A stretch of 10,146 nt of DNA, from contig SKLC01000389.1 in assembly GCA_007123425.1 (NCBI GenBank), positions 1 to 10,146 on the forward strand, written 5' to 3'. Shown in pieces: positions 1 to 6,243 of the stretch. The DNA comes from Nitriliruptoraceae bacterium (GTDB lineage: Bacteria > Actinomycetota > Nitriliruptoria > Nitriliruptorales > Nitriliruptoraceae). Position 1 is the first letter of the stretch. Each line of letters starts with the position of its first letter. The position numbers and the translations under genes are program-made. The notes below the pieces were generated by a model. The model saw only the letters and a program-made list of their open reading frames with translations. It had not been told where the DNA came from and ran no database searches.

Positions 1-49
1 AGCGCTCGTACTGGGCGTCGGTCAGTGTGATCTGGGTGCGATGGCTCAT
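1..49 (-). CDS. Ribbon-helix-helix (CopG/Arc-like) protein, N-terminus only
   Basis: The reverse strand opens with ATG at 49 and reads MSHRTQITLTDAQYERL before leaving the window. A short polar start, an alternating beta-strand (RTQITLT) and then a helix beginning DAQYERL is the usual N-terminus of ribbon-helix-helix DNA-binding proteins, many of which are antitoxins that repress their own operon. Only 16 complete codons are visible, so the family call rests on a short pattern. Any partner toxin would lie to the left, outside the window. No Shine-Dalgarno sequence precedes the ATG; instead a palindrome abuts it (see 49-66), so translation may be leaderless. It could also be an unrelated small regulator. 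Confidence 0.55.
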   Translation of the reverse strand, partial: MSHRTQITLTDAQYER

Positions 50-66
50 GATGTAAGCCTACATCA
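49..66 (-). promoter_or_regulatory. Palindromic operator and possible leaderless promoter of the RHH gene
   Basis: The two arms TGATGTA (49-55) and TACATCA (60-66) are a perfect 7-bp inverted repeat around AGCC, and the repeat touches the start codon. Read on the minus strand, TAGGCT (60-55) fits a TANNNT -10 box lying six bases before the ATG, the spacing expected for a leaderless transcript. The -35 region is poor. A short palindrome overlapping the -10 box is where an autoregulating ribbon-helix-helix repressor would bind; that role is inferred. Confidence 0.45.
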
Positions 67-249
67 CTCACGGCGGTCGTGCACCTGGCCAGTCGCCTCG
101 AGGGGTGCGCAGTATCCGGCGTTCCATCACTACAGATGTGGTCGTTGTTCGCCTTCAGTCGCCCGCTTCATTGGCGACGCGGTGAGAGATCGGTACGCGC
201 TGCTCTCGCCTCACGAGTCGAGGTGACCCAGATTGGCCCTACGGCATGG

Positions 250-1611
250 TCACGACTCGGGGGTGTGGAGGTGTGTTTCGAAGTCAGGGGTGTCGCGTCG
301 GGTCCCCTCACGCAGGGGTGTAGGTCGTTGCACCTTTGGCGGGGCGGGGCGCCACTCGCGGAGGTCTTGGAGGACGTTCTCGTAGAACCACATGGTGTGG
401 TCACGCACGCTGCGGATAAATGATTTCTTGGCGTTGGCGCGCCGGGCGGTTCCCATCGAGACGGCGATGCCGATCTCGAAAGCGCGGGGTTCACGCTTGC
501 GGTCGTCGTGAAGTAGGAGTACTTCTGGGTCGTCGCGTGCTTCGCCGAGCAGTGCGGCGGTCGTTCGTGAAGTGCGGGCGAAGCGGGTCTCGATCCGGGT
601 GTCGGCCGGCAAGTTCTCGTCGAGTTGGCGAAGTAGCCAGTTGATCTGGGTTTTCGCCCTGCCCTCCTCAGGTGCCGCGATCTTGGTTGCTACGACGACC
701 TGCTGGCTTCGTAGGTGAGCGGTGACGGTGAGGTCTCCAGCGGTGTCCGGAACACGGATGGTTGCCGTCAATCGTCCTTCGTCGACAAGCCGATCGCGGT
801 GGTCAGTTTCGATCTCCTGACGGCTGGCGTTCCGTTTCGGTGGTAGCGGGGCGACCTCGCGGCCGACGTGTTGTGCCAGATCGAGCGACACGTAGTGCAC
901 GAGGTTGTCCCAGCGCTGCACGATCTCCGTAACCGAAGCCTGGTTGCGGCGGAGGGCATCGCGCTTGGCGGCGTCTCGGATTTCGCCCCAGCGCTCGCCC
1001 ATGTCGGAGAACTCGGCGGCGCCGCTTCCGGGGTGCTGGAGGTAGTGGATCAACTCCCCGAGGATCCAGGCTTGTTCTGGATCCTCGATGCCCTGGTGGT
1101 AGCGCTGGTAGATCGCCCAGGTCAAGATGCGCCACCACGACAGCTGCCACAGGCGAACACCTCCAGAGAGGGCCTTCTTCGGAACTTCAATCGGGATGTC
1201 GTCGGGCCCGCCGAGCACATCGTTCGTGATCAGAAGCAGCCCATCGAAGTTGTGGCGACGGGCAAGGTCGAGATAATTAGTGACCTGATCTTTCGAGAGT
1301 TGGTCGTTACCCGTCTTGGCTTCGATCAGAATGCGCAAGCTCTTCTTGCCCAGCGTGGAGAGCAGAACACCGTCCGGGTAGCACGTGCGCCCGTCGGCAT
1401 CCTTGAGTGGAACCTCGACGTACGTCTCGAGCCGCCCTCTGGGACCACCGAGCTCGCTCGCAATGGTCTTGCCGAAGTCGGGCACACCGGCAGCTACCGC
1501 GAGCAGCGCCGAGACGGCACGCTGCTCACGGTCCTTCTCGGTCCGCAATCCTGCCGTGGGTATCAATCGCGCCGGTCGCCACTGTGCCTGTGCCTCGTTC
1601 TTGCTTGCCAT
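250..1611 (-). CDS. PD-(D/E)XK nuclease-like protein of unknown function
   Basis: This 453-residue protein has a nuclease-fold signature in its N-terminal third: Pro79-Asp80 (YPDGVLL), then Glu97-Ala-Lys99 (ILIEAKTG) about 17 residues later, followed by a helix with Gln109 and Tyr113 (QVTNYLDLAR). That D...ExK...QxxxY spacing matches the PD-(D/E)XK core of restriction and repair-type nucleases; Glu62 may be the extra acidic residue. Residues 155-200 are Trp-rich and helical. The C-terminal half is a separate basic alpha/beta region I do not recognise. No membrane segment is seen. The ATG at 1611 is preferred because AGGGG lies eight bases before it; a GTG at 1614 is also possible. The ATG shares one base with the channel stop codon, so the two are probably cotranslated. 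Spot G+C is lower than in mid-window genes. Nuclease activity and target are inferred. Confidence 0.75.
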   Translation of the reverse strand: MASKNEAQAQWRPARLIPTAGLRTEKDREQRAVSALLAVAAGVPDFGKTIASELGGPRGRLETYVEVPLKDADGRTCYPDGVLLSTLGKKSLRILIEAKTGNDQLSKDQVTNYLDLARRHNFDGLLLITNDVLGGPDDIPIEVPKKALSGGVRLWQLSWWRILTWAIYQRYHQGIEDPEQAWILGELIHYLQHPGSGAAEFSDMGERWGEIRDAAKRDALRRNQASVTEIVQRWDNLVHYVSLDLAQHVGREVAPLPPKRNASRQEIETDHRDRLVDEGRLTATIRVPDTAGDLTVTAHLRSQQVVVATKIAAPEEGRAKTQINWLLRQLDENLPADTRIETRFARTSRTTAALLGEARDDPEVLLLHDDRKREPRAFEIGIAVSMGTARRANAKKSFIRSVRDHTMWFYENVLQDLREWRPAPPKVQRPTPLREGTRRDTPDFETHLHTPES

Positions 1612-2426
1612 CACTCATTCCCCTTGTGGGCTGACCGGGTGACGCCATTAGCGAGCAACTCGTCGAGCTGCTCTTCGATGCGAGCCAACCGGCCGGTGTT
1701 CTCTTCGCACGACGGGCAGCTGGCATCAGCGTTGTCGGCGGATTGGGTGAGGTAGTCAACGATGTTGGCCGTGATCAGCCCGACCAGCCCCACACCGATG
1801 ATCATCACCAAGACCGCAACTGCGCGGGCGGCGATGCCCACCGGTGCGTAGTCGCCGTATCCGACGGTCGTGGAGGTCACCAGTACCCACCACATCGCCG
1901 TGGGGAGGTTGTCAAACGACTGGGGCTCGATCGCATAGACGACCCCGCCCGCGAGCAGGATCAGCGCGAGCACTATGACCAGCACCCCGCCCAGCCCGCG
2001 ATGGCGCATCACTCCGGCGATCTGGCGCCAGGCGTAAACCGCCACGGTCACCAGCCGCGCCATTCGCAGCACGCGTAGAACCCGCAGCACGCGCAACGGG
2101 CGAAGGAACGGCAGGACAACTATCAGCAGGTCCAACCAGTGCGTACGTGCATGCTTCGAGCGATCAGGGGCCAGTCGCAGCAGCCAGACGTACTCCGCGG
2201 CGAATGCGGCCCAGACGACGCCGTTGGTTGCGCCGACCGCGATCGCCTGCCACCCCTGCAGGTCCGCGACCTCACCGACGATTAGCGCGACGGTGAACAC
2301 CACGGCGAGTCCTAGCATCGGCCCCTCGAGCCGACGCTGCGCGTGCTCGTACGCTTCACGGTCCCGAGAACGACGCCACCAGCCCGGCGCAGGCTCAGAA
2401 CGCGCCGGCGCCTCTGCTTCCCCCAT
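1611..2426 (-). CDS. Voltage-gated potassium channel family protein (6-TM, TVGYGD filter)
   Basis: This 271-residue membrane protein has the layout of a bacterial Kv-like channel subunit. There is a basic N-terminus, S1 (38-53), S2 (60-84), S3 (97-108) and an S4 voltage sensor with arginines at every third position (109, 112, 115, 118, 121, 124). S5 (147-165), a pore loop and S6 (200-225) follow. The selectivity filter TTVGYGD (186-192) is intact, so potassium conduction by a tetramer in the cytoplasmic membrane is well supported. The cytoplasmic tail carries CPSC (237-240) and a short predicted coiled coil (243-260), which may hold subunits together or sense redox or metal. The start is fixed by GAGGGG five bases before ATG. 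The stop overlaps the start of the nuclease-like gene. No RCK or cyclic-nucleotide domain is present. Confidence 0.93.
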   Translation of the reverse strand: MGEAEAPARSEPAPGWWRRSRDREAYEHAQRRLEGPMLGLAVVFTVALIVGEVADLQGWQAIAVGATNGVVWAAFAAEYVWLLRLAPDRSKHARTHWLDLLIVVLPFLRPLRVLRVLRVLRMARLVTVAVYAWRQIAGVMRHRGLGGVLVIVLALILLAGGVVYAIEPQSFDNLPTAMWWVLVTSTTVGYGDYAPVGIAARAVAVLVMIIGVGLVGLITANIVDYLTQSADNADASCPSCEENTGRLARIEEQLDELLANGVTRSAHKGNE

Positions 2427-2620
2427 TGATGCCCCTCATTGCGCCCGTCCGGCCACGTCGCACTGTAGGAACTTGTGGGCCCTGACGTACGGACGTCGCG
2501 AAGGCCCCTCTGCAAGGCGACATCTCGCCGTTCGCACGCGCTGCGGTCTTTGCGCGAAGATCCGATCGCGAAAAGACCGTGTGGCGAGAGTGCGGGCGAA
2601 AGCAGCCTCCAAGAAGTCGA

Positions 2621-2645
2621 GAGCCCGGCCGCCGGGGCCGGGCTC
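2621..2645 (-). terminator. G+C-rich hairpin after the SRPBCC gene
   Basis: Perfect 10-bp arms GAGCCCGGCC (2621-2630) and GGCCGGGCTC (2636-2645) enclose a five-base loop. On the minus strand the hairpin starts 34 bases past the SRPBCC stop codon and is followed by TCGACTTCTT, a modestly T-rich tail. It is a plausible intrinsic terminator separating that gene from the channel gene downstream. The rest of the 253-base gap (2427-2679) shows no supportable gene. Confidence 0.45.
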
Positions 2646-2679
2646 CCCGTTGGCTTCCCGAGCGCCAGCGAACTCGCGC

Positions 2680-3141
2680 TTAGGAGCCAGCCTGCTGCCG
2701 TGCGACCTCCGTGAGGAACGTCTCGAGACTGTCGCCGGCCTTCGCGGCGACGCGACGAAAGCCGACGCTGAGGACCGGGTCGAGCAGCCGGCCAGGCCCG
2801 CGCAGACCAAAGGTCGCGCGCCACTCAACCAGCGTGCCGCCATCGTCAGCGGGCTTGAAGCGGACATCGTCGCGGCCATAGTGCAGCCGGCCGCGGCTCT
2901 CGAGCACGACGTGCTCCCCCGGTTCGTACACGATCAGCTCGTACACGAGCGGCAGGGTCACCATGCCGGCCCGGTAGTCGACGCGGAAGCGCGCCCCGAC
3001 GTGCAGGCCGTGGTCTTCGTCGAGCCGATGGGCGTTGGTGATGGCGGGGTCCCAGCGATCGCTCGTGGTGAAGTCGGCGATCAGCTCGGCGGCACGGTCG
3101 GGCTGCAGTGGGACACGTCGCCGGACGGTCGTCGTGGCCAT
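2680..3141 (-). CDS. SRPBCC (START/polyketide-cyclase-like) family protein
   Basis: This 153-residue soluble protein has the SRPBCC helix-grip pattern. It starts with a beta-strand (TTVRRRVPL), then helix PDRAAELIADFTTSDRWDPAI (14-34), where the Trp-Asp-Pro motif is typical of the family. Strands follow (HVGARFRVDY, VTLPLVYELIVYEPGEHVVLES, VRFKPADDGGTLVEWRATFGL), and a long C-terminal helix (124-150) would cover the cavity. Such proteins bind hydrophobic ligands or are cyclases or cofactor carriers; the ligand cannot be told from sequence. The ATG at 3141 was chosen over an upstream in-frame ATG at 3381 because homology-like sequence begins there and the 80 extra residues look non-coding. Its ribosome site is weak (GGA about nine bases upstream). 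It diverges from the hydrolase gene and may share its regulation. Confidence 0.9.
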   Translation of the reverse strand: MATTTVRRRVPLQPDRAAELIADFTTSDRWDPAITNAHRLDEDHGLHVGARFRVDYRAGMVTLPLVYELIVYEPGEHVVLESRGRLHYGRDDVRFKPADDGGTLVEWRATFGLRGPGRLLDPVLSVGFRRVAAKAGDSLETFLTEVARQQAGS

Positions 3142-3188
3142 CGAGAGTCCAATCAGGTTCTGGCGTGGTGGGGCGGCAAGTCGACGGG

Positions 3189-3203
3189 CGTCCGTCACGG
3201 ACG
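3189..3203. promoter_or_regulatory. 15-bp palindrome in the SRPBCC/hydrolase divergent region
   Basis: CGTCCGT (3189-3195) and ACGGACG (3197-3203) are perfect 7-bp arms around a single C. It lies 48 bases upstream of the SRPBCC start, where a repressor of that gene or of the divergent promoter pair would bind. The protein that would bind it is unknown. Confidence 0.35.
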
Positions 3204-3364
3204 GCCTGCATACCGACTCGTCACATCGGGGCCTCACCCCACTCTTCGGGGCGTGAGCGAGTTCGGCCGTCCACCGTGCGCGCGGCGCCAGGGTGCGTCT
3301 GTTCGGGCAGGCCCTTGCAGTCCGCCGACACGCACGCGAGGTCCAATGAGGACCGGTCTCCTCG

Positions 3365-3390
3365 CGCGAGTTCGTGCACACGAAGTCGCG
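3365..3390. promoter_or_regulatory. 26-bp imperfect palindrome abutting the hydrolase ribosome-binding site
   Basis: Arms are CGCGA (3365-3369) paired with TCGCG (3386-3390), and TTCGTG (3371-3376) paired with CACGAA (3379-3384), with one G/G mismatch (3370/3385) and CA in the centre. The AGGAG ribosome site of the hydrolase starts at the next base (3391). It could be a dimeric repressor operator or, in mRNA, a hairpin next to the ribosome site. Spacing and arms do not match the actinobacterial LexA box. Confidence 0.45.
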
Positions 3391-3400
3391 AGGAGCGGCG

Positions 3401-4306
3401 ATGCTCGGCTCCGCTCCCCTCTGCCTCCGAAGCCGGTTCCAGCTGCCCTACCCTCTCGAGATGTTGCTGCGAACACTTCTTCTGCGCCTCTACCGCCTGC
3501 CAGTGCGGTCCGTCCACCGGACGCCAGCGGACCTCGGCCTCGAGGCCCGCGACATGGAGTTCGAGGCCGTCGACGGGGCGCGGCTGCGGGGGTGGTTCGT
3601 GCCGGCCGAGGGGACTGATGACGGCGGGGCGCACCCGGTCGTGGTGGTCATGCACGGCTGGGCAAGCGCCGCTGAGGACCTGCTGCCGGCAGCACCCGCC
3701 GTGGTCGGGTCGGGGCTGTCGATGCTGTTGGTCGATGCCCGCGGCCACGGCCGCAGCGACGCTGTGGAGTTCATGTCGATGCCTCGGTTTGCCGAGGACC
3801 TCGACGCAGCGGTCGCGGCACTGCGCACGTGGCCCGAGGTGGATCCGGCCCGCATCGCGCTGGTGGGGCACTCGGTCGGGGCGGGAGCCGCACTGCTGGT
3901 CGCCTCGCGGGACCGCCGAATCGCGGCGGTCGTGAGCATCGCGTCGATGGCCCATCCCCGTGAGGTGATCGCTCGCTCCTTCCGCGGCTATCGGGCCCCG
4001 CAGGCGCTCGTCCGCGCGGCGCTGCGGACGATCGAGCGCACCATCGGCCACCGCTTCGACGACTTCGCGCCGCTGCGCACCATCGCGCGGATCGACGCGC
4101 CGGTGCTCGTCCTGCACGGCCTCGACGACGACACGGTCCCGACCGACGACGCGAAGCGGCTGGCAGAGCACGGCCCGTCGGCGACACTCCGGCTCGTCCC
4201 AGGCGCCGACCACCGCAGCCTCGACGGCTTCCTCCCGGTTCTGCCCGAGATCGTCGCGCACCTGCGCGACGCCCTGACGAGGACACCGACCGACCAGGAC
4301 GCGTGA
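3401..4306 (+). CDS. Alpha/beta hydrolase (serine hydrolase)
   Basis: This 301-residue protein is an alpha/beta-hydrolase-fold enzyme, probably cutting an ester, amide or peptide bond; the substrate is unknown. The oxyanion region is VVVVMHGWAS (80-89), followed by LLVDARGHGRSD (109-120). The nucleophile elbow is GHSVG with Ser158, and the acid is probably Asp243 in HGLDDDTVP. The catalytic His271 lies in PGADHRSL, so the full triad is present. A hydrophobic stretch near residues 20-34 could be a membrane-associated helix; no clear signal peptide cleavage site is seen. The ATG at 3401 is preferred because AGGAG sits five bases before it; an ATG at 3461 and an upstream ATG at 3374 lack such a site. 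It diverges from the SRPBCC gene. Confidence 0.92.
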   Translation: MLGSAPLCLRSRFQLPYPLEMLLRTLLLRLYRLPVRSVHRTPADLGLEARDMEFEAVDGARLRGWFVPAEGTDDGGAHPVVVVMHGWASAAEDLLPAAPAVVGSGLSMLLVDARGHGRSDAVEFMSMPRFAEDLDAAVAALRTWPEVDPARIALVGHSVGAGAALLVASRDRRIAAVVSIASMAHPREVIARSFRGYRAPQALVRAALRTIERTIGHRFDDFAPLRTIARIDAPVLVLHGLDDDTVPTDDAKRLAEHGPSATLRLVPGADHRSLDGFLPVLPEIVAHLRDALTRTPTDQDA

Positions 4307-4336
4307 CGTCGTAGCTCGGCCTCGGCGCCCACGTGC

Positions 4337-4352
4337 TCCCCGGAGTCGGGGA
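4337..4352. terminator. Hairpin downstream of the hydrolase gene
   Basis: TCCCCG (4337-4342) and CGGGGA (4347-4352) form six perfect pairs around GAGT, starting 30 bases after the hydrolase stop. Outer pieces CGTCG (4307-4311) and CGACG (4353-4357) could extend the structure. There is no T-run, so it may be a weak terminator or simple chance in G+C-rich DNA. Confidence 0.33.
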
Positions 4353-4370
4353 CGACGACCACCGCGATGA

Positions 4371-4544
4371 TCAGCGGCCCTGCCCACCCCGCGGATCCGG
4401 GCGGGTGCGCAGATAGCCGCCGGCGGCGGCAGCCAACGCCAGCGCCCCACCGGCCAGCAGCAGCACCCCACCGACGATCACCTCACCGACGCCGCCGAGC
4501 CCTTCCGAGGCCGTGGCGGCGATCCCCTCGCCCCACGGGCCCAC
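4371..4544 (-). CDS. Possible small single-helix membrane protein (57 residues)
   Basis: On the minus strand a GTG at 4544 opens a 57-codon frame. It has a polar start with GPWGEGIAATASEG, a hydrophobic span of about 25 residues rich in Val, Leu, Ala and Gly (EVIVGGVLLLAGGALALAAA, 21-40, and on to Tyr44), then a basic tail with three Arg and a Gln-Gly-Arg end. One membrane helix followed by a positive tail is what a small bitopic protein looks like. Against it, the start has no good ribosome site, no ATG is in frame, and Ala/Gly-rich translations arise by chance in such DNA. It sits alone in the 358-base gap between the hydrolase and the kinase, where I see no other gene. I do not recognise a family. 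Confidence 0.33.
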   Translation of the reverse strand: MGPWGEGIAATASEGLGGVGEVIVGGVLLLAGGALALAAAAGGYLRTRPDPRGGQGR

Positions 4545-4664
4545 GACCCGCCGGTGACCTGCGCGCGAGGTCAGGCGGAGGACAGCACCGCCTTGCCATC
4601 ACGGGTGCGGCCGACCCGGCGCCTCGCTACCGTGGGTCCCTTGGCCTTGACGAAACAGGGCAAC

Positions 4665-5393
4665 ATGACTAATCAGCTCCGCACCACACCAGCCCATGAC
4701 GCGCCACGGGCTCCGGCCCCATCGCTGCTCGAGGAGTTCGCCAGCACCGTGGCGCATGAGTTGGCCACGCCGCTGGCGGTGATCCAGACGGCGACGGAGA
4801 CCGCGCTCCATGTGGGCGAGGAGGCCGGGGCCGAGGAGCAGCAGCGCCTGCTCGAGGTGATCCGTCGCAACAGCAATCTCGCCGTGCTGCTGCTGCGCCG
4901 CCTGGGCCTGGCACGCGACGTGGAGGCCGGAACCGTGACACTCGACCTCGGCACGGTCGACCTGGCGCAGCTGGTGACCGAGTCGATCGACGACCTGCGC
5001 ACCGTGGTGCTGGAGGGCCACCAGGTCCAGGTGGTCGTCACCGACACACCGATGATCGAGGCGGACGAGACCGCGCTGCGCGAGATCACCTTCAACCTGC
5101 TGTCCAACGCGGCGAAGTACAGCGGCCACAACGCGCCCATCGAGGTGACCGTCGACACGACCGACCACACGGCACGCGTGGCGGTGCGCAACCACGGCTC
5201 CGGCGTGACCCCGGGGCACACCGAGCACATCTTCGAGAAGTTCCAGCAGCTCGACGCGACCTCCCCGGGCGCGGGACTGGGCCTGTTCATCTCCCGGGGC
5301 CTGGCCCGCGCCCACGGAGGCGACCTGACCGTGCAGCCGGCCACCGACACCGGCAGCGAGTTCGAGCTCCGGCTGCCACTTCCCGCCCCGTAA
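4665..5393 (+). CDS. Soluble sensor-less histidine kinase
   Basis: This 242-residue protein is a minimal histidine kinase made of little more than the catalytic core. The dimerisation/phosphoacceptor region reads VAHELATPLAVIQTATE with His31 as the phosphorylation site. The HATPase domain has the N box NLLSNAAKY (144-152), a G1 box RNHGSG (175-180), an F box IFEKFQQ (189-195) and the G2 box GAGLGLFISRGLARAHGG (202-219). In the G1 box the usual Asp is Asn176 or its neighbour, a variation that can occur in active kinases. No membrane span, PAS, HAMP or GAF domain is present, so it should act in the cytoplasm, probably sensing through a partner. The ATG at 4665 is preferred (AGGG four bases upstream). 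No response regulator gene lies beside it. Confidence 0.92.
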   Translation: MTNQLRTTPAHDAPRAPAPSLLEEFASTVAHELATPLAVIQTATETALHVGEEAGAEEQQRLLEVIRRNSNLAVLLLRRLGLARDVEAGTVTLDLGTVDLAQLVTESIDDLRTVVLEGHQVQVVVTDTPMIEADETALREITFNLLSNAAKYSGHNAPIEVTVDTTDHTARVAVRNHGSGVTPGHTEHIFEKFQQLDATSPGAGLGLFISRGLARAHGGDLTVQPATDTGSEFELRLPLPAP

Positions 5394-5411
5394 GGCGTGC
5401 ATCGAGCTACC

Positions 5412-5447
5412 CCGACGACCGTGACATCGCCATGGGGAGGTCGTCGG
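5412..5447. terminator. Bidirectional terminator hairpin between convergent genes
   Basis: Perfect 9-bp arms CCGACGACC (5412-5420) and GGTCGTCGG (5439-5447) surround an 18-base loop. The hairpin starts 19 bases past the kinase stop and lies 80 bases past the GAF-ANTAR stop, in the only gap between two convergent genes. There is no T-run on either strand, as is common for actinobacterial terminators. Confidence 0.5.
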
Positions 5448-5526
5448 TCCGACGAGGCCACTGCCTGCTGACGGCCCCGGAGCCTGGCGAGCTCGCGCGG
5501 CGAGTCCCGCCGCGCCGCGTGACCGG

Positions 5527-6243
5527 CTATCGGCCGTGCGCGTCGGGAACCGCACCGGTGACAGCGATCTCCTCTGCCAGTTCCCGCACGGGCTGGTTGC
5601 GCTGTTGCGAGAGCTCTCGCAGCCGCGCGAACGCGTCGTCGGCGGTCAGACCCACCCGGGCCATCAGCACCCCCTTGGCCTGGCCGATCACGTCACGGGT
5701 CTCGAGCGCAGCCTGCATGCCCGCCTCGGAGATCGCAGCCTTGAGGGCCACGGCGGCGTGCGAGGAGAAGACCTGGGCGAGCAGCAGCGAGCGCTCGCCC
5801 AAGCCCCGGGGGCGCGACGAGTAGAAGTTGAGCGCGCCCATCGTGTCGCCCTGCACGAACAGCCGGACGCCGAGCATCGAGCGCACCCCGAACGCGGCGA
5901 CCCGCTCGCGGTAGGCCGGCCAACGCTCGTCCGACTCGAGGTCGTCGATGACCACGGTGTGGTGCTCGCGGATCGACTCCAGGCAGGGCCCCTGGTTGGT
6001 CTCGAACTGGGCCAGGTCGCTGTCGTGCGCGACCTCTGAGGAGTAGGCCGGGGTCGAGATCCGCCCGCCCCGGCCGATCAGCATCAGGCTCACCCCGTCG
6101 CAGCCCTCGAGGTACTCGTGGGCGAGCACCACGATCCGGTGCAACAGCTCGTCGAGGCCGGGCGCCTCGGCGAGTCGCCGGGCGATCTCGGCGACCGTCT
6201 CGAGGCCCACCTGGTCTGGACGTTCGTCGCTGGCATCCGTCAT
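5527..6243 (-). CDS. GAF-ANTAR domain transcription antitermination regulator
   Basis: This 238-residue protein has a GAF sensor domain (about 18-168), including SLMLIGRGGRISTPAYSSE, the conserved QGPCLES motif, DLESDERWPAY and SMLGVRLFVQGDTMGALNFYS. A C-terminal ANTAR domain (about 172-228) reads LETRDVIGQAKGVLMARVGL then DDAFARLRELSQQRNQPVRELAEEIA. ANTAR is a three-helix RNA-binding module that stops terminator formation in target leaders; the GAF domain would bind a small ligand or sense redox state. There is no receiver domain, so it is not a classic response regulator. ATG at 6243 is fixed by GGGAGG four bases upstream; longer in-frame extensions look non-coding. It diverges from the sigma operon and converges on the kinase. 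Its RNA targets are unknown. Confidence 0.94.
   Translation of the reverse strand: MTDASDERPDQVGLETVAEIARRLAEAPGLDELLHRIVVLAHEYLEGCDGVSLMLIGRGGRISTPAYSSEVAHDSDLAQFETNQGPCLESIREHHTVVIDDLESDERWPAYRERVAAFGVRSMLGVRLFVQGDTMGALNFYSSRPRGLGERSLLLAQVFSSHAAVALKAAISEAGMQAALETRDVIGQAKGVLMARVGLTADDAFARLRELSQQRNQPVRELAEEIAVTGAVPDAHGR

Noticed and set aside
868..1755. 295-residue plus-strand frame opposite the nuclease-like gene
   Set aside because: It is antisense to a gene with a catalytic signature, ribosome site and operon overlap; its translation has no recognisable domain.
2462..2467. TACAGT on the minus strand as a -10 box for the channel gene
   Set aside because: No acceptable -35 hexamer lies 16-18 bases upstream; the hexamer alone is too weak.
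2484..2497. Short inverted repeat GACGT/ACGTC upstream of the channel gene
   Set aside because: Only five pairs; such repeats are expected by chance.
2224..3618. 464-residue plus-strand frame across the channel, gap and SRPBCC genes
   Set aside because: It runs antisense through two well-supported genes and is Arg/Pro/Ala-rich low-complexity sequence, typical of shadow frames in high-G+C DNA.
3221..4471. 416-residue minus-strand frame opposite the hydrolase
   Set aside because: The plus-strand hydrolase has a complete catalytic triad; the antisense frame is Arg/His-rich with no domain.
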